A stretch of 45,218 nt of DNA, taken from assembly GCA_030523775.1 (NCBI GenBank), contig JAUNHW010000019.1:1-45218 (forward strand). Direction: 5' to 3'. Under the pieces are notes generated by a model that worked only from the letters and a program-made list of their open reading frames with translations, had not been told where the DNA came from and searched no databases. Made by a program: the position numbers and the translations under genes. The DNA comes from Akkermansia sp. (GTDB lineage Bacteria > Verrucomicrobiota > Verrucomicrobiia > Verrucomicrobiales > Akkermansiaceae). Positions 34,009 to 43,200 of the stretch are shown here, piece by piece (within the stretch, counting starts at the first letter, position 1; each line of letters starts with the position of its first letter).

Positions 34009-34179
34009 ATGGAAATCAAACCTGAAACAGTCAAGAACGCAGCATACCCCATTGTTGCAACCGTGGTCGCCGCAACCATGCTGGTATCCTGCCAGAAGAC
34101 AGCCGGCGTGGCCCCGGGCGGAGTGCCTGAATCTGTCCAGCATCTCGACGGCAAGACCGCCCCCCATACCGGAAACTGA
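34009..34179 (+). CDS. Small lipoprotein, 56 residues
   Basis: Short frame MEIKPETVKNAAYPIVATVV, then AATMLVSC and a soluble tail ending HTGN. A hydrophobic stretch (12-26) leads into LVSC, a good lipobox with Cys at position 28, so the mature lipoprotein would have only 29 residues. It begins 23 nt after the exported beta protein and is in the same orientation, ending the membrane-protein run. The leader contains a short 7-nt-period tract (gtcaatc type). Function unknown; the lipobox makes it likely to be real despite its size. Confidence 0.6.
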   Translation: MEIKPETVKNAAYPIVATVVAATMLVSCQKTAGVAPGGVPESVQHLDGKTAPHTGN

Positions 34180-34233
34180 CGCGCCGCCCGTCTTCGCCAA
34201 GGCTACGCCGAGGCAAGCAGGCGCGCATACTCT

Positions 34234-34268
34234 ACAAATCGTCAATCGTCAATTGTAAATTGTAAATC
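34234..34268 (+). repeat. Five tandem heptamers before der
   Basis: Units: acaaatc, gtcaatc, gtcaatt, gtaaatt, gtaaatc. The tract ends three bases before the der ATG and therefore forms its leader; no Shine-Dalgarno is present. Confidence 0.75.
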
Positions 34269-34271
34269 AAG

Positions 34272-35690
34272 ATGTCCTGTCCCACCATCGCCATCGTCGG
34301 CCGCCCGAATGTCGGCAAATCCGCCATCTTCAACCGCATGGTGGGCCGCCGCATCGCCATTGTGCATGACCAGCCCGGTGTCACGCGCGACCGCCTTTGC
34401 GCCCCGGTGCGCATCACGGATTTCGAGGCGCTGGCGGTGGACACGGGCGGCATTGGCTCCACGCTGGACGACGGCTTTGCCGCGCAGGTGGCGCGGGAGG
34501 CGGATATAGCGCTCAACGCGGCGGACTACATCATGTTCGTGTGCGACTGCCGGGACCACCTGACGCCCATCGACAAGGCGATAGCCGCGCAGCTGCACAA
34601 GAGCAGCGTGCCGGTGCTGCTGGTGCTCAACAAGGCGGACACGGAGAAGCAGGAGCTCAATCTGGGCGAGTTCACGGAGCTGGGCTTTGCGGACTACGTG
34701 TTCACCTCTGCCGCGCACGGCCGCGGGTTCCACCAGCTCGCCTCCAGGCTCAACGCCGCACTCAAGAAGCTGGGCGCGGACACCAAGCAGGCGGAAGCCG
34801 CCGCAGACGCCGCGCCGGAGGAGGAGCCGGACCGGGAGGAGGTGCAGGGGGATTCCCCCATCCGCGTGGCTATCGTGGGCAAGCCCAATGCGGGCAAATC
34901 CTCGCTCGTGAACGCCATCCTCAACGACCGCCGCACCATCGTCTCCGAGGTGGCCGGCACCACGCGCGACGCCATCGACATCCCCTACTCGCACAACGGC
35001 AACGGCTACGTGCTCATCGACACTGCAGGCATGCGCCCGCGCAGCAAGCGGGACACCTCTGTGGAGGTGTTTTCCGCCATGCGCAGCGAGAAGGCCATCC
35101 GCCGCGCGGACATCTGCCTGCTCGTCATCGACATGGCGGCCGGCGTCACCCAGCAGGACCGCCGCATAGGCTCCATCATCGCCAAGGAGAGCAAGCCCTG
35201 CATCATCATCGTCAACAAGTTCGACCTCTACTGCCCGGAGGCCCCCATGAGCGCCCGCAAGGATGCGGTGAAAGAGCATATTTCAGAGAATTTGTTTTTC
35301 CTGGACTACGCGCCCGTGAGCATCGTCTCCGCCAAGCAGGGAACCGGGCTGGAGGGCATCTTCAAGGCCATTCAGCGAGTGAAGCTGGAGGCCCGCAACA
35401 TGCCCGGCACAGGGGAGCTCAACCGCCTTCTCCAGCGCGCCATGGAGATGAACCCGCCCGGCCAGCACCGCGTGCTCAAGAAGCGCCTCAAGCTCTACTA
35501 CGCCACCACCGCGCTCAACGAGAAGTACACCACCATTCCTGTGCCCACCTACGTGCTCTTCGTGAACGACAAGCGCCTGCTGCCGGAAAGCTACGCCCAG
35601 TACCTGCGCAATGCCATCCGCAAGCGCATCAAGGCTGCGGGCGTGCCCATCGTCCTCTCCCCGCGCTCCCGCGTGCGCAACGCGGATTGA
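34272..35690 (+). CDS. der: Ribosome-assembly GTPase Der (EngA)
   Basis: 472 residues with the diagnostic two tandem GTPase domains. First domain: GRPNVGKSA (10-18), DTGG, NKAD. Second domain: GKPNAGKSS, DTAG and NKFD. A C-terminal KH-like domain follows (LLQRAMEMNPPGQHRVLKKR onward, with PTYVLFVND). Der binds the 50S subunit and is generally essential. The linker between the GTPase domains is acidic (EAAADAAPEEEPDREEV), as in other Der proteins. It stands apart from the preceding membrane genes, separated by the heptamer tract; a terminator follows 82 nt after the stop. Confidence 0.98.
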   Translation: MSCPTIAIVGRPNVGKSAIFNRMVGRRIAIVHDQPGVTRDRLCAPVRITDFEALAVDTGGIGSTLDDGFAAQVAREADIALNAADYIMFVCDCRDHLTPIDKAIAAQLHKSSVPVLLVLNKADTEKQELNLGEFTELGFADYVFTSAAHGRGFHQLASRLNAALKKLGADTKQAEAAADAAPEEEPDREEVQGDSPIRVAIVGKPNAGKSSLVNAILNDRRTIVSEVAGTTRDAIDIPYSHNGNGYVLIDTAGMRPRSKRDTSVEVFSAMRSEKAIRRADICLLVIDMAAGVTQQDRRIGSIIAKESKPCIIIVNKFDLYCPEAPMSARKDAVKEHISENLFFLDYAPVSIVSAKQGTGLEGIFKAIQRVKLEARNMPGTGELNRLLQRAMEMNPPGQHRVLKKRLKLYYATTALNEKYTTIPVPTYVLFVNDKRLLPESYAQYLRNAIRKRIKAAGVPIVLSPRSRVRNAD

Positions 35691-35772
35691 GCGCAATCAT
35701 AGGAACGCATAACTCCGGCGTGGTCCATTGAAGCGCGGGATGGCGCGGCATTTTTCCGGCGGCGGCACCCCC

Positions 35773-35799
35773 GCCTACAGCATTGGAAATGCTGTAGGC
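35773..35799 (+). terminator. Terminator after der
   Basis: A perfect 12-bp stem, GCCTACAGCATT with its exact complement, closes a GGA loop and is followed by TTCTCTTT. Confidence 0.8.
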
Positions 35800-35927
35800 T
35801 TCTCTTTGCACCGCTATGTGCTGTTATTCATTGTTTTACGCAATATTCAGGGTTTAACATATGGGTGATTGCTAAAAACACCTGCCCTCCTAATTACCAG
35901 TATTCCTGCGAAATTTTTAAAAAAGGC

Positions 35928-35956
35928 TTGCATCAGCATTTCCAAACCTGTACAAT
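35928..35956 (+). promoter_or_regulatory. Promoter of first surface protein
   Basis: TTGCAT (35928-35933), 17-nt spacer, TACAAT (35951-35956), preceded by an A/T-rich stretch (AAATTTTTAAAAAA) that could act as an UP element. The paralogue downstream has a similar set-up (AAAATTTTTGCTTGC). Confidence 0.65.
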
Positions 35957-36049
35957 ACCCCCGTGCGTGAGTGTACCGTGCCCCGCGCTCAAGATTTCGT
36001 GAATCGCGAAAACCAAAAAACATACTAACCTAGCAAACGACATCATACC

Positions 36050-39000
36050 ATGAAGTTGCGTATCAACACCAAACTCCGCGCGGCGCTCATCGCCGCCATC
36101 ACGGCAGTGGCTTTCACCCTGCCGCAGACGCACGCCGCCGCCACCGTCGTGACGCTCGGCGAAATCGGCACCCAGGCATCCCACGATTTCGTGACGGATT
36201 CCTATGTGCTGAACGCTACCAACTCCGCCACCTGCAACCTGACTGACGGCAGCGTGCTGACCATGACCACCACCACCAAGTTCTGGGGCACCAAGAGCGA
36301 CAGCACCCTGACCGGCACTTGGACCAACAGCGCTGCCTTGGATGACATGAACAGCACGCTGGGCAGCGGCTTTGTGGCCGATGACTTCAGCGCCGGTATA
36401 AACTACTGCTTCACGGCACCGGGCAACCAGAACTCCGTTGCCTTGCTCTCCGTGGATGGGAGCCTGTACACGGCGGACTCCTCCACCATCACCATGTATG
36501 TGACGGTTGCAGCCCGCGGCTATACGATGAACAATTTCTCCGTCACCGGGTTGACGGATGCCACCGTCTCCTATGCCACCAACGGAGGCGACGGCTTCTC
36601 CTCCTCCGCCGCCTTCTCCGACGGTGCAGCCGCCATCACTATGATCAAGATTGAGGGCACCCTGAACGGCAGCGACATCCGCATGACGTCCACGACGGCC
36701 CGCAACGGCTGGCAGACCATCTCCTACGTCATCAACGACGCGCCCGCTCCCGTGGAGGATCCCGTCTGGAACGGTACGGACCAGTCCCACGCATGGGACA
36801 CCGTCACCGCCAACTGGAAGGACAGCACGGGCGAAACCACGTTCACCAGCGGCAAGAACGCCATTTTCAACAGCGAGGCCGCCTACAAGCAGGTAGGCAT
36901 CGATGAGGCCGTCCAAGCCAACAAGGTGACCATTGACGGTGCAGCCTACACCTTCAACATCGGCGCCGATGGTTCTCTCACTGCCAACAAGCTGACTATC
37001 GCCGAGGGCGGCAGCCTGGTACTCGGCGGCACCGGCGTCATGGACGTCAGCAGTGCCATCTCTCTGGCAGAGGGTGCTGGCCTCACCGTGGGTGAGGACA
37101 ACACACTGAAGGTCGTTGACGGCCTGCAGGCCCTGCTTTCCGGCACCGGAGTGGACAACAGAGGCACCGTGGAGGTTGCGAACAATGTGACCATTGGCGA
37201 CAGCCTGACCTCCAAGATGGGCGGCACGCTGACGGTTGCGGACGGCAAGAAGCTCACCCTGGGCACCACCAAGGACAGCCATTCCATCGACCTGACCTCC
37301 CTGGAAGCGCTGGTTCTGGGGCAGGGCGCCAACATCGACACCAAGGCGCTCAAGGTGGACATCAACAACCTGACGGCGAACGGCTCCACGCTCAAGATGC
37401 TGGACACCAAGGCCAAGGACACCGACGGTGTTGTGCTGCACGGCACCACCACCCTTGAGGGCGACTTGACCATCACGGGCGACTGGAAGTACAAGATCAA
37501 CATCGAGAAGCTGGCCGGCACGGGCAGCCTGGAACTCACGGGCGGCCAAGAAGAGCACCGCGCCGTTATCGGTGATGTGGATATCGACTCCCTCACCGTG
37601 ACCAACAAGATGAACAACGTTGACCTCACGGGCACGGTCGCCCTCAGCGGCGTGCTCGGTGTGAACGGCACTACGAACGTGACCGGGCAGAACGCCATGA
37701 CCATTGGCGGCCTGACCGGCTCCGCCGCGCTGAACGTGGCCAACGGCATCACCTTCAACGTGGCCGAGGGCGGGAACTACTCCTACACGGGCACGCTCAC
37801 CGTGGGCGGCCAGATCGTGAAGCAGGGCGCCGGCTCCCAGACCATCGGCGGCTACGCCATGCACCGCACTGTCACCGCCCGGGAGGGCGAGCTCGTGCTC
37901 AGCGGCGACTTTGCCATCGATGCCATCACGGACGGCGATATCGACAGCGGCTTTGTGAACGCCAGCGGCGCGGTGGCCGACAACGGCTTCGCCTACAAGT
38001 CCGGCAACATGATTGTGTACGTTGAGGACGGCGGCACCGTGAACACGGAGGGCGCCACCTTCACCCTCGGCGGCGACGAAGTCACCGTTGCCGAGGACGG
38101 CAAGTACGCGCTTGAGTACACGGTTGACAAGACCACCCTGTGGGTGAACGAGGGCACCGAGTCGTTCGCCGCCTACAAGGAGGACGCCGGCGACACCCTG
38201 ACCACGGTGGGCCTGGCAGCCGGCACCACCATCAACATGGATTCCGACGGTGCCTCCATCGCCCTTGCGATGCAGGGCAGCGCCACCGTGAACGCCACGG
38301 AGGCCGCCACCATCAGCTCCATCTCCGGCTGGGAAAACCACACCCTGAACGTCGACGGCACGAGCGAGGTCACCCTCGCCAACCTGACGACCCTGACGGG
38401 CTCCTCGGCTCTGGAGGTCAAGGGCGGCACCCTGAACACCAAGAAGTTCGTGCTGAACAGCGCCGATGCCTCCCTGAAGGTGAACGATGGCACCACGATG
38501 AACGTGACCGGCGACCTCACCCCGACCCACGGCTCTGTGGAGGTTGCGGGCGAGGTGAACATCAGCGGCTCCCTGGATCTCAGCAACGGCGGCCAGGCCG
38601 ACGTGCAGCTCAAGATCGACAGCACGGGCGTGGTGACCGCCGGCAGCATGTGGATGGCCCAGGCCGCCCGCGTCGCGCTGGAGGAGAACGGCACGTTCAA
38701 CATTGCCAACATGCAAATCGTGGGCAAGGACGGGGGCCGCATCTCCACCACCACCAACAATGTGCTCTACGGCTCCAACAACGGTGCATTTGTTATCGAG
38801 AACGCCACCATCACCGCCACAGGCAATGTCACCATCGGCAACACGCTTTCGGGTGTTGACGTGGTGGTGGACGATGGCCACACCGTGACGCTCAACGCCG
38901 CCGCCGGTTCCGTGACCGTGCGCGATGGCGGCACCATCAACATGGGCACTTCCGGCTCCGCCACCGACCTCATGGTTGAGGACAGCGGCATCGTCGGCTC

Positions 39001-39892
39001 CGGCGTGGAGACCTCTCAGGCCAAGATTGCCGACGGCGCCACCGCCACGTTTGCCGAGGGACTCGATGATTCCAACGTATACTTCTACGAGGACGAATCC
39101 GGGGAAACCCAGGTGCAGGTGACCAACAACACCGGCGCGGCTGCCGCCTACGACGGCATTGCCAATACCGAGATGAAGGTGACCGCCGGCGAAATGATCG
39201 CCTTCACAGACGAGGATGTCGTGGTGGCCAACAGCCTTGTTGTCAACAGCGTTTCCAACCTCAGCACAGGCGCGCTCACGATTAACACCATCGATACGGA
39301 CGCGTTGGCCAGCATCGAAACCTACGGTGGCCAGGTGACCTTGATGAATGTCGCTTCCGAACCTATCGTGCTCAATGATCTCACCATCACCGCCGACAGC
39401 ATCGTGGCCCTGTACCAGGGTGCCACCGTCGCTCCTGAACAGGAAGCCTCGGTGACCATCGCAGCTGAAGGCGTCCTGACCGCCGGCGGCGGTACGCTGC
39501 TCGCCAACCTGGAGATGGCTGACGGCTCCGCCATGGTGCTCTTTGGCGAAACCGTGACGCTGGGCAGCGCGCTCACCATGGGTCAGAATATCCTGCTGGA
39601 CTCCACGACCATGCAGGCCCTGGACGCCCTGGAGATCGGCGATACCCACTGGCTGGTGCAGGCAGCGGAGGGCACCCAGCTCTCCTATGTCGGCGATGCC
39701 GAGTGGTACGGCCAGATGTTCAGCCGCAGCTCCCTCGATGGGGATTACAACCTGATCGGCGACTTCACCATCGCGTTCGAGGAGGGCAACGGCTTCGGCC
39801 TGACCAAGTTCAGCAACGTGCCGGAACCCACCACGGGCACGCTGAGCTTGCTTGCGCTCATGGCGCTGGCCGCACGCCGCCGCAAGCACTGA
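36050..39892 (+). CDS. PEP-CTERM surface protein with beta-strand repeats
   Basis: 1280 residues. Signal peptide MKLRINTKLRAALIAAITAV then AFTLPQTHA, cleaved near 30. A globular N-terminal part (to about 235) is followed by VWNGTDQSHAWDTVTANW, the W-x-G...W...NW pattern that opens autotransporter-associated beta-strand repeat regions, and then about 1000 residues of Gly/Thr/Asn/Val-rich short strands of beta-helix type. The C-terminus is a complete PEP-CTERM signal: VPEPTTG, a hydrophobic helix (TLSLLALMALAA) and RRRKH, which exosortase-type enzymes process. There is no C-terminal barrel, so it is not a classical autotransporter. It would be anchored or released at the cell surface. The downstream gene is a paralogue with the same leader and similar repeats. 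Ligand or role (adhesion, matrix) unknown. Confidence 0.88.
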   Translation: MKLRINTKLRAALIAAITAVAFTLPQTHAAATVVTLGEIGTQASHDFVTDSYVLNATNSATCNLTDGSVLTMTTTTKFWGTKSDSTLTGTWTNSAALDDMNSTLGSGFVADDFSAGINYCFTAPGNQNSVALLSVDGSLYTADSSTITMYVTVAARGYTMNNFSVTGLTDATVSYATNGGDGFSSSAAFSDGAAAITMIKIEGTLNGSDIRMTSTTARNGWQTISYVINDAPAPVEDPVWNGTDQSHAWDTVTANWKDSTGETTFTSGKNAIFNSEAAYKQVGIDEAVQANKVTIDGAAYTFNIGADGSLTANKLTIAEGGSLVLGGTGVMDVSSAISLAEGAGLTVGEDNTLKVVDGLQALLSGTGVDNRGTVEVANNVTIGDSLTSKMGGTLTVADGKKLTLGTTKDSHSIDLTSLEALVLGQGANIDTKALKVDINNLTANGSTLKMLDTKAKDTDGVVLHGTTTLEGDLTITGDWKYKINIEKLAGTGSLELTGGQEEHRAVIGDVDIDSLTVTNKMNNVDLTGTVALSGVLGVNGTTNVTGQNAMTIGGLTGSAALNVANGITFNVAEGGNYSYTGTLTVGGQIVKQGAGSQTIGGYAMHRTVTAREGELVLSGDFAIDAITDGDIDSGFVNASGAVADNGFAYKSGNMIVYVEDGGTVNTEGATFTLGGDEVTVAEDGKYALEYTVDKTTLWVNEGTESFAAYKEDAGDTLTTVGLAAGTTINMDSDGASIALAMQGSATVNATEAATISSISGWENHTLNVDGTSEVTLANLTTLTGSSALEVKGGTLNTKKFVLNSADASLKVNDGTTMNVTGDLTPTHGSVEVAGEVNISGSLDLSNGGQADVQLKIDSTGVVTAGSMWMAQAARVALEENGTFNIANMQIVGKDGGRISTTTNNVLYGSNNGAFVIENATITATGNVTIGNTLSGVDVVVDDGHTVTLNAAAGSVTVRDGGTINMGTSGSATDLMVEDSGIVGSGVETSQAKIADGATATFAEGLDDSNVYFYEDESGETQVQVTNNTGAAAAYDGIANTEMKVTAGEMIAFTDEDVVVANSLVVNSVSNLSTGALTINTIDTDALASIETYGGQVTLMNVASEPIVLNDLTITADSIVALYQGATVAPEQEASVTIAAEGVLTAGGGTLLANLEMADGSAMVLFGETVTLGSALTMGQNILLDSTTMQALDALEIGDTHWLVQAAEGTQLSYVGDAEWYGQMFSRSSLDGDYNLIGDFTIAFEEGNGFGLTKFSNVPEPTTGTLSLLALMALAARRRKH

Positions 39893-39896
39893 TGAT

Positions 39897-39924
39897 GTAC
39901 AAAGTACAATGTACAATGTACAAA
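39897..39924 (+). repeat. Four tandem heptamers after the first surface protein
   Basis: Units: gtacaaa, gtacaat, gtacaat, gtacaaa. They begin four bases after the stop codon. Same period and similar sequence to the tracts at 27482 and 34234. Confidence 0.75.
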
Positions 39925-39957
39925 TCATAAGCTAGGTGCCTTCGGCACAAGATTACC

Positions 39958-39995
39958 AAGGCCCGTCTGGCATGCTGCCAGACGGGCCTTTTTCT
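39958..39995 (+). terminator. Palindromic terminator, second copy
   Basis: The 33-nt hairpin (15-bp perfect stem, loop TGC) is identical to 27369-27401. Here it is followed by TTT and CTG, giving five T in a row including the end of the stem, so it should terminate well. It ends the first surface-protein transcript. Confidence 0.85.
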
Positions 39996-40128
39996 GTCAT
40001 TGGTGGCAGCGGACCCATGAGAGCAGCCACCCCACCGCGGCGCTTGGCTTCTCAAATTGCTTTTTGGCTGAATTCCGCAGAATTTGAGCCTTGGGGGCTG
40101 AAAATTCGGGGGATTTGAAAATTTTTGC

Positions 40129-40156
40129 TTGCTTTTCATGGGGTTGGGGGTATCAT
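40129..40156 (+). promoter_or_regulatory. Promoter of second surface protein
   Basis: TTGCTT (40129-40134), 16-nt spacer, TATCAT (40151-40156), with an upstream GAAAATTTTT tract. The layout parallels the promoter at 35928, as expected for a duplicated unit. Confidence 0.5.
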
Positions 40157-40168
40157 GCGCGCATGCAG

Positions 40169-40188
40169 GGGTGTACCCGTGTACACCC
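40169..40188 (+). promoter_or_regulatory. Inverted repeat in the leader of the second surface protein
   Basis: GGGTGTAC and GTACACCC are separated by CCGT. The element lies about 6 to 25 bases after the predicted transcription start, so it may be an operator or a leader hairpin. The first surface-protein gene lacks this exact repeat. Confidence 0.4.
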
Positions 40189-40246
40189 GTAAGCCTTTCG
40201 TTCACACGAAATCCAAAAGCAATAACAACAACAATACCAGGTAGAC

Positions 40247-43200
40247 ATGAAATTACATCTCAATGCTACTCTCCGCGCGGCCCTCATCGCCGCCATCACT
40301 GCGGTCGGCATGGCCATGCCGCAGACGTTCGCAGAGTCCAAGGCTCTGACCGTGAACCCGACCGAGAAGACGGGCGGCAACGTCAACATGTCCTGGACCG
40401 GTGGTGACACCACCCTCAACTCCTGGCTGCTCACCTTCGACCTGAAGGTGACGAACAGTGGTGCCGCAAACTTCTTCGCCATCAGCACCAACAACAGCGT
40501 GTCTAGCGCCGGCTGGGATTTGGGCATAAACGGCACGAACCTCCTCCTGGGCTACAACGGCACCGGCTCCCCGGTCGTCACGCTGACCGATGCGTACACG
40601 CTGAACACGGCTCAGGCCGTGACCTTCCAGTTTGTGCGCGACGTGGACGAGGATGGCGCTTCCCTCGGCACCGGCACCTTCACCGTCACTGCCAACGGCC
40701 AGACCGGCACCTACAAGGTAGACAGCCTGACGGACACCGCGCTGGTTTCCGGCTCCAAGGCCCACATCTGGTGCAACGGCAACCCCGGCAAGCAGCAGAT
40801 GACCAACATCACCCTCACGCAGCTGGACGACAACAAGGTCGTTGTTCCCACCAGCGTGTGGACTGGCACTGACGGCAACAACACTTGGGAGGCTGGCAAC
40901 TTTGACCCGGAGTTCGCAGCTAACGGCAACGTCAAGTTCACAGCCGACGGTTTCGATACCGTGGTGGTGAACAGCGCGGTTTCTGCCGGCAAGATGTCTG
41001 TGGAAGGTGCTGCCTACACCTTTGAAATCGAAGACGGCGGTTCCCTGGCCGCGGCCAAGGCCAACATTGCGGACGGCGCGAGCCTGACCGTTGTGGGCGG
41101 GGGCACGGCCACCATCACCTCCCTCTCCGGCGCGGGCGACCTGACCGTGGGTGAGGGCGGCACCGCCACGGTGAACGGCCAGACCCTTTACACCGGCACC
41201 ATGGGTGTGCAGGACGGCGGCACGCTGAACCTGGGTTCCGCCATTGTCCTGAGCGAACTCACGGTTGCGGACGGCACGGTGACCACCCAGCACGCGAGCG
41301 GCAGCGGCGTTGTCACCAACACGCTGAGCATCGGCGAGGGCGGCACCTTCAAGGTGATTGGCAGCCACGACGCCTTCGGCTACAACGCCGGCGCCACCAA
41401 GGAAATTGTCATGGAAGGTACGGAAGACGCCCATGCCACGCTGGCGCTGGAGCAGAACTCCACCAACAGCGTGACGATGACCACCAACATCGCGATGCAC
41501 GGCTACTCCGACATCACCGTGAAGGAAGGCGGCAAGGGCTTCAACACCTACGGCTGCAACATCACCGTTGACGGCGTGGAGAACAGCATCGCGGTCATCG
41601 ACCTGCGCAACGCCGTGTCCATCAACGTTGGCAAGGGCGAGCTCTCCGTGGGCAAGTTCACGCGCAACGGCACCAACACGGGAGCCGTGACGAAGACCGG
41701 CGCGGGCATCATGACCATCGAGGAAGCCTCCACGCTTCCCGGTGCGCTGAACATCAACGAAGGCACGGTTGCCATCAAGGCCGACACCACCATCGCGGGC
41801 CTCAACATTGCCACCACGGGTTCGCTGACGGTTGCCGGCGGCACCACCTCGGTGAGCGGCAGCACGAACGTCATTGGTAACGTCATCGACCTGGAGGCGG
41901 GCACGCTGTCCCTCGCGGGCGCGTATGATATCAATTCCCTCTCCTCCTCCTCCGAGCCCCGCTACATCGGCGGCGACGGCATCGGCGAGGGCAGCGGCTT
42001 CAAGGAGGCCAGCGGCGTGGTGCAGGTGGTGAACATCACCGCCGGCGCCACCCTCACGCAGGTGGAAGGCGTCACCTTCACCTACGGTGCGGATTCCGGC
42101 ACCCTCAACGAGCAGGGCGCGTTTGAGCTGAGCGGCGCGGTGGACTACACCACGCTGTACGTGAACAACGCCGAGCCCGTGAGCTACACGTCCGCCTGGG
42201 ACCTGGCCCAGGGCCAGGGAGAGGAAATCTCCTCCGTGGTGCTGGCCAACGGCACCACCATTGATGCGGACATGGAGGACGCGTCCATCGCCCTGTCCCT
42301 CACCGGCGCCACCGGCACGGTGAACGCAACGGAGGCCACCACCATCAGCAGCGTCTCCGGCTGGAGCGGCAACAAGCTCATCATCACCGGCGGGGCTAAC
42401 GTCAGCCTCACGCCCGGCCGCGACATCGTCATCGGCGCGGGCTCGTCCCTGGAGGTGGGCACCGCCGTGGCCGCCCAGAAGATCCAGCTCAACGGCGACG
42501 GGGCCAACCTCACGGTGGCCGCGGAAGGCGAGCTGAGCCTCTCCAACAACCTGACCCTGACCAACGGCGTGGCCGATGTCTACGGCACGCTGAACGTGGG
42601 CCACGAGGTTGACCTGAGCAACGGCAGCAAGGCCACCGGCACGCTGCACATCCACGACGGCGGCGAAGTCACCGCCAAAGACGGCATGTGGATGGCCCCC
42701 AGCGCCGCGGGCGTGCTGCTGGATGAAAACGCCACCTTCGCCATCACCGGCAAGGGCGTGATATTCACTGGTAAGGAGGGAGGCAACGGCTCCATCAAGG
42801 CTTCCGGCGCCGAGGTGAACTACACCGCCAACAACGCGAGCGCCGCCATCAGCAACGTCACCATGACCGCCACCGCCGACATCACCATCGGCAACACGCT
42901 GACCAACGTTGACGTCTACACCGGCGAGCACGCCGTGTCCCTCAACGCGGCGGCCGACAGCGTGACCGTCGGCACCGACGGCTCCATCAGCTTCGGCACC
43001 TCGGGCTCCGCCTCCAGCATCACCGTTGAGGACGGCGGCGCCATCGGCAGCTACACCAAGACCAACGAGGGCGAGACCACCATCACCAGCGTGGGCACCG
43101 CCATCCTGGCCGACACCATCAACCTGCAGACCGGCAAGATCACCATGACCGGCGCATACAACATCGACTCCCTGTACGGCGATGTTGAAATCACCGGCTA

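Larger units (their letters stand above)
35691..36049. other. Intergenic region between der and the first surface protein
   Basis: Holds the der terminator (35773-35799) and the promoter of the next gene (35928-35956). The middle (about 35815-35925) is AT-rich without a reading frame. A stretch near 35836-35852 (TTACGCAATATTCAGGG) resembles the right half of the 31-bp repeat around the DUF4143 gene with three bases missing; this may be chance. The leader (35963-36049) includes a small hairpin, TTTCG/CGAAA, and no Shine-Dalgarno. Confidence 0.6.
39893..40246. other. Intergenic region between the two surface-protein genes
   Basis: Holds, in order, a heptamer tract (39897-39924), a small GTGCC/GGCAC hairpin (39937-39949), the 33-nt palindromic terminator (39958-39990), a stretch with no recognised feature (about 39996-40120), the promoter of the next gene (40129-40156) and a leader inverted repeat (40169-40188). 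No gene is supported here. Confidence 0.65.

Noticed and set aside
35933..39928. 1331-codon open frame on the minus strand opposite the first surface-protein gene
   Set aside because: The plus-strand protein has a signal peptide, ordered repeats and a PEP-CTERM tail. The reverse frame is rich in Gly/His/Val with no domain, as expected from codon bias opposite a Gly/Thr/Asn-rich gene.
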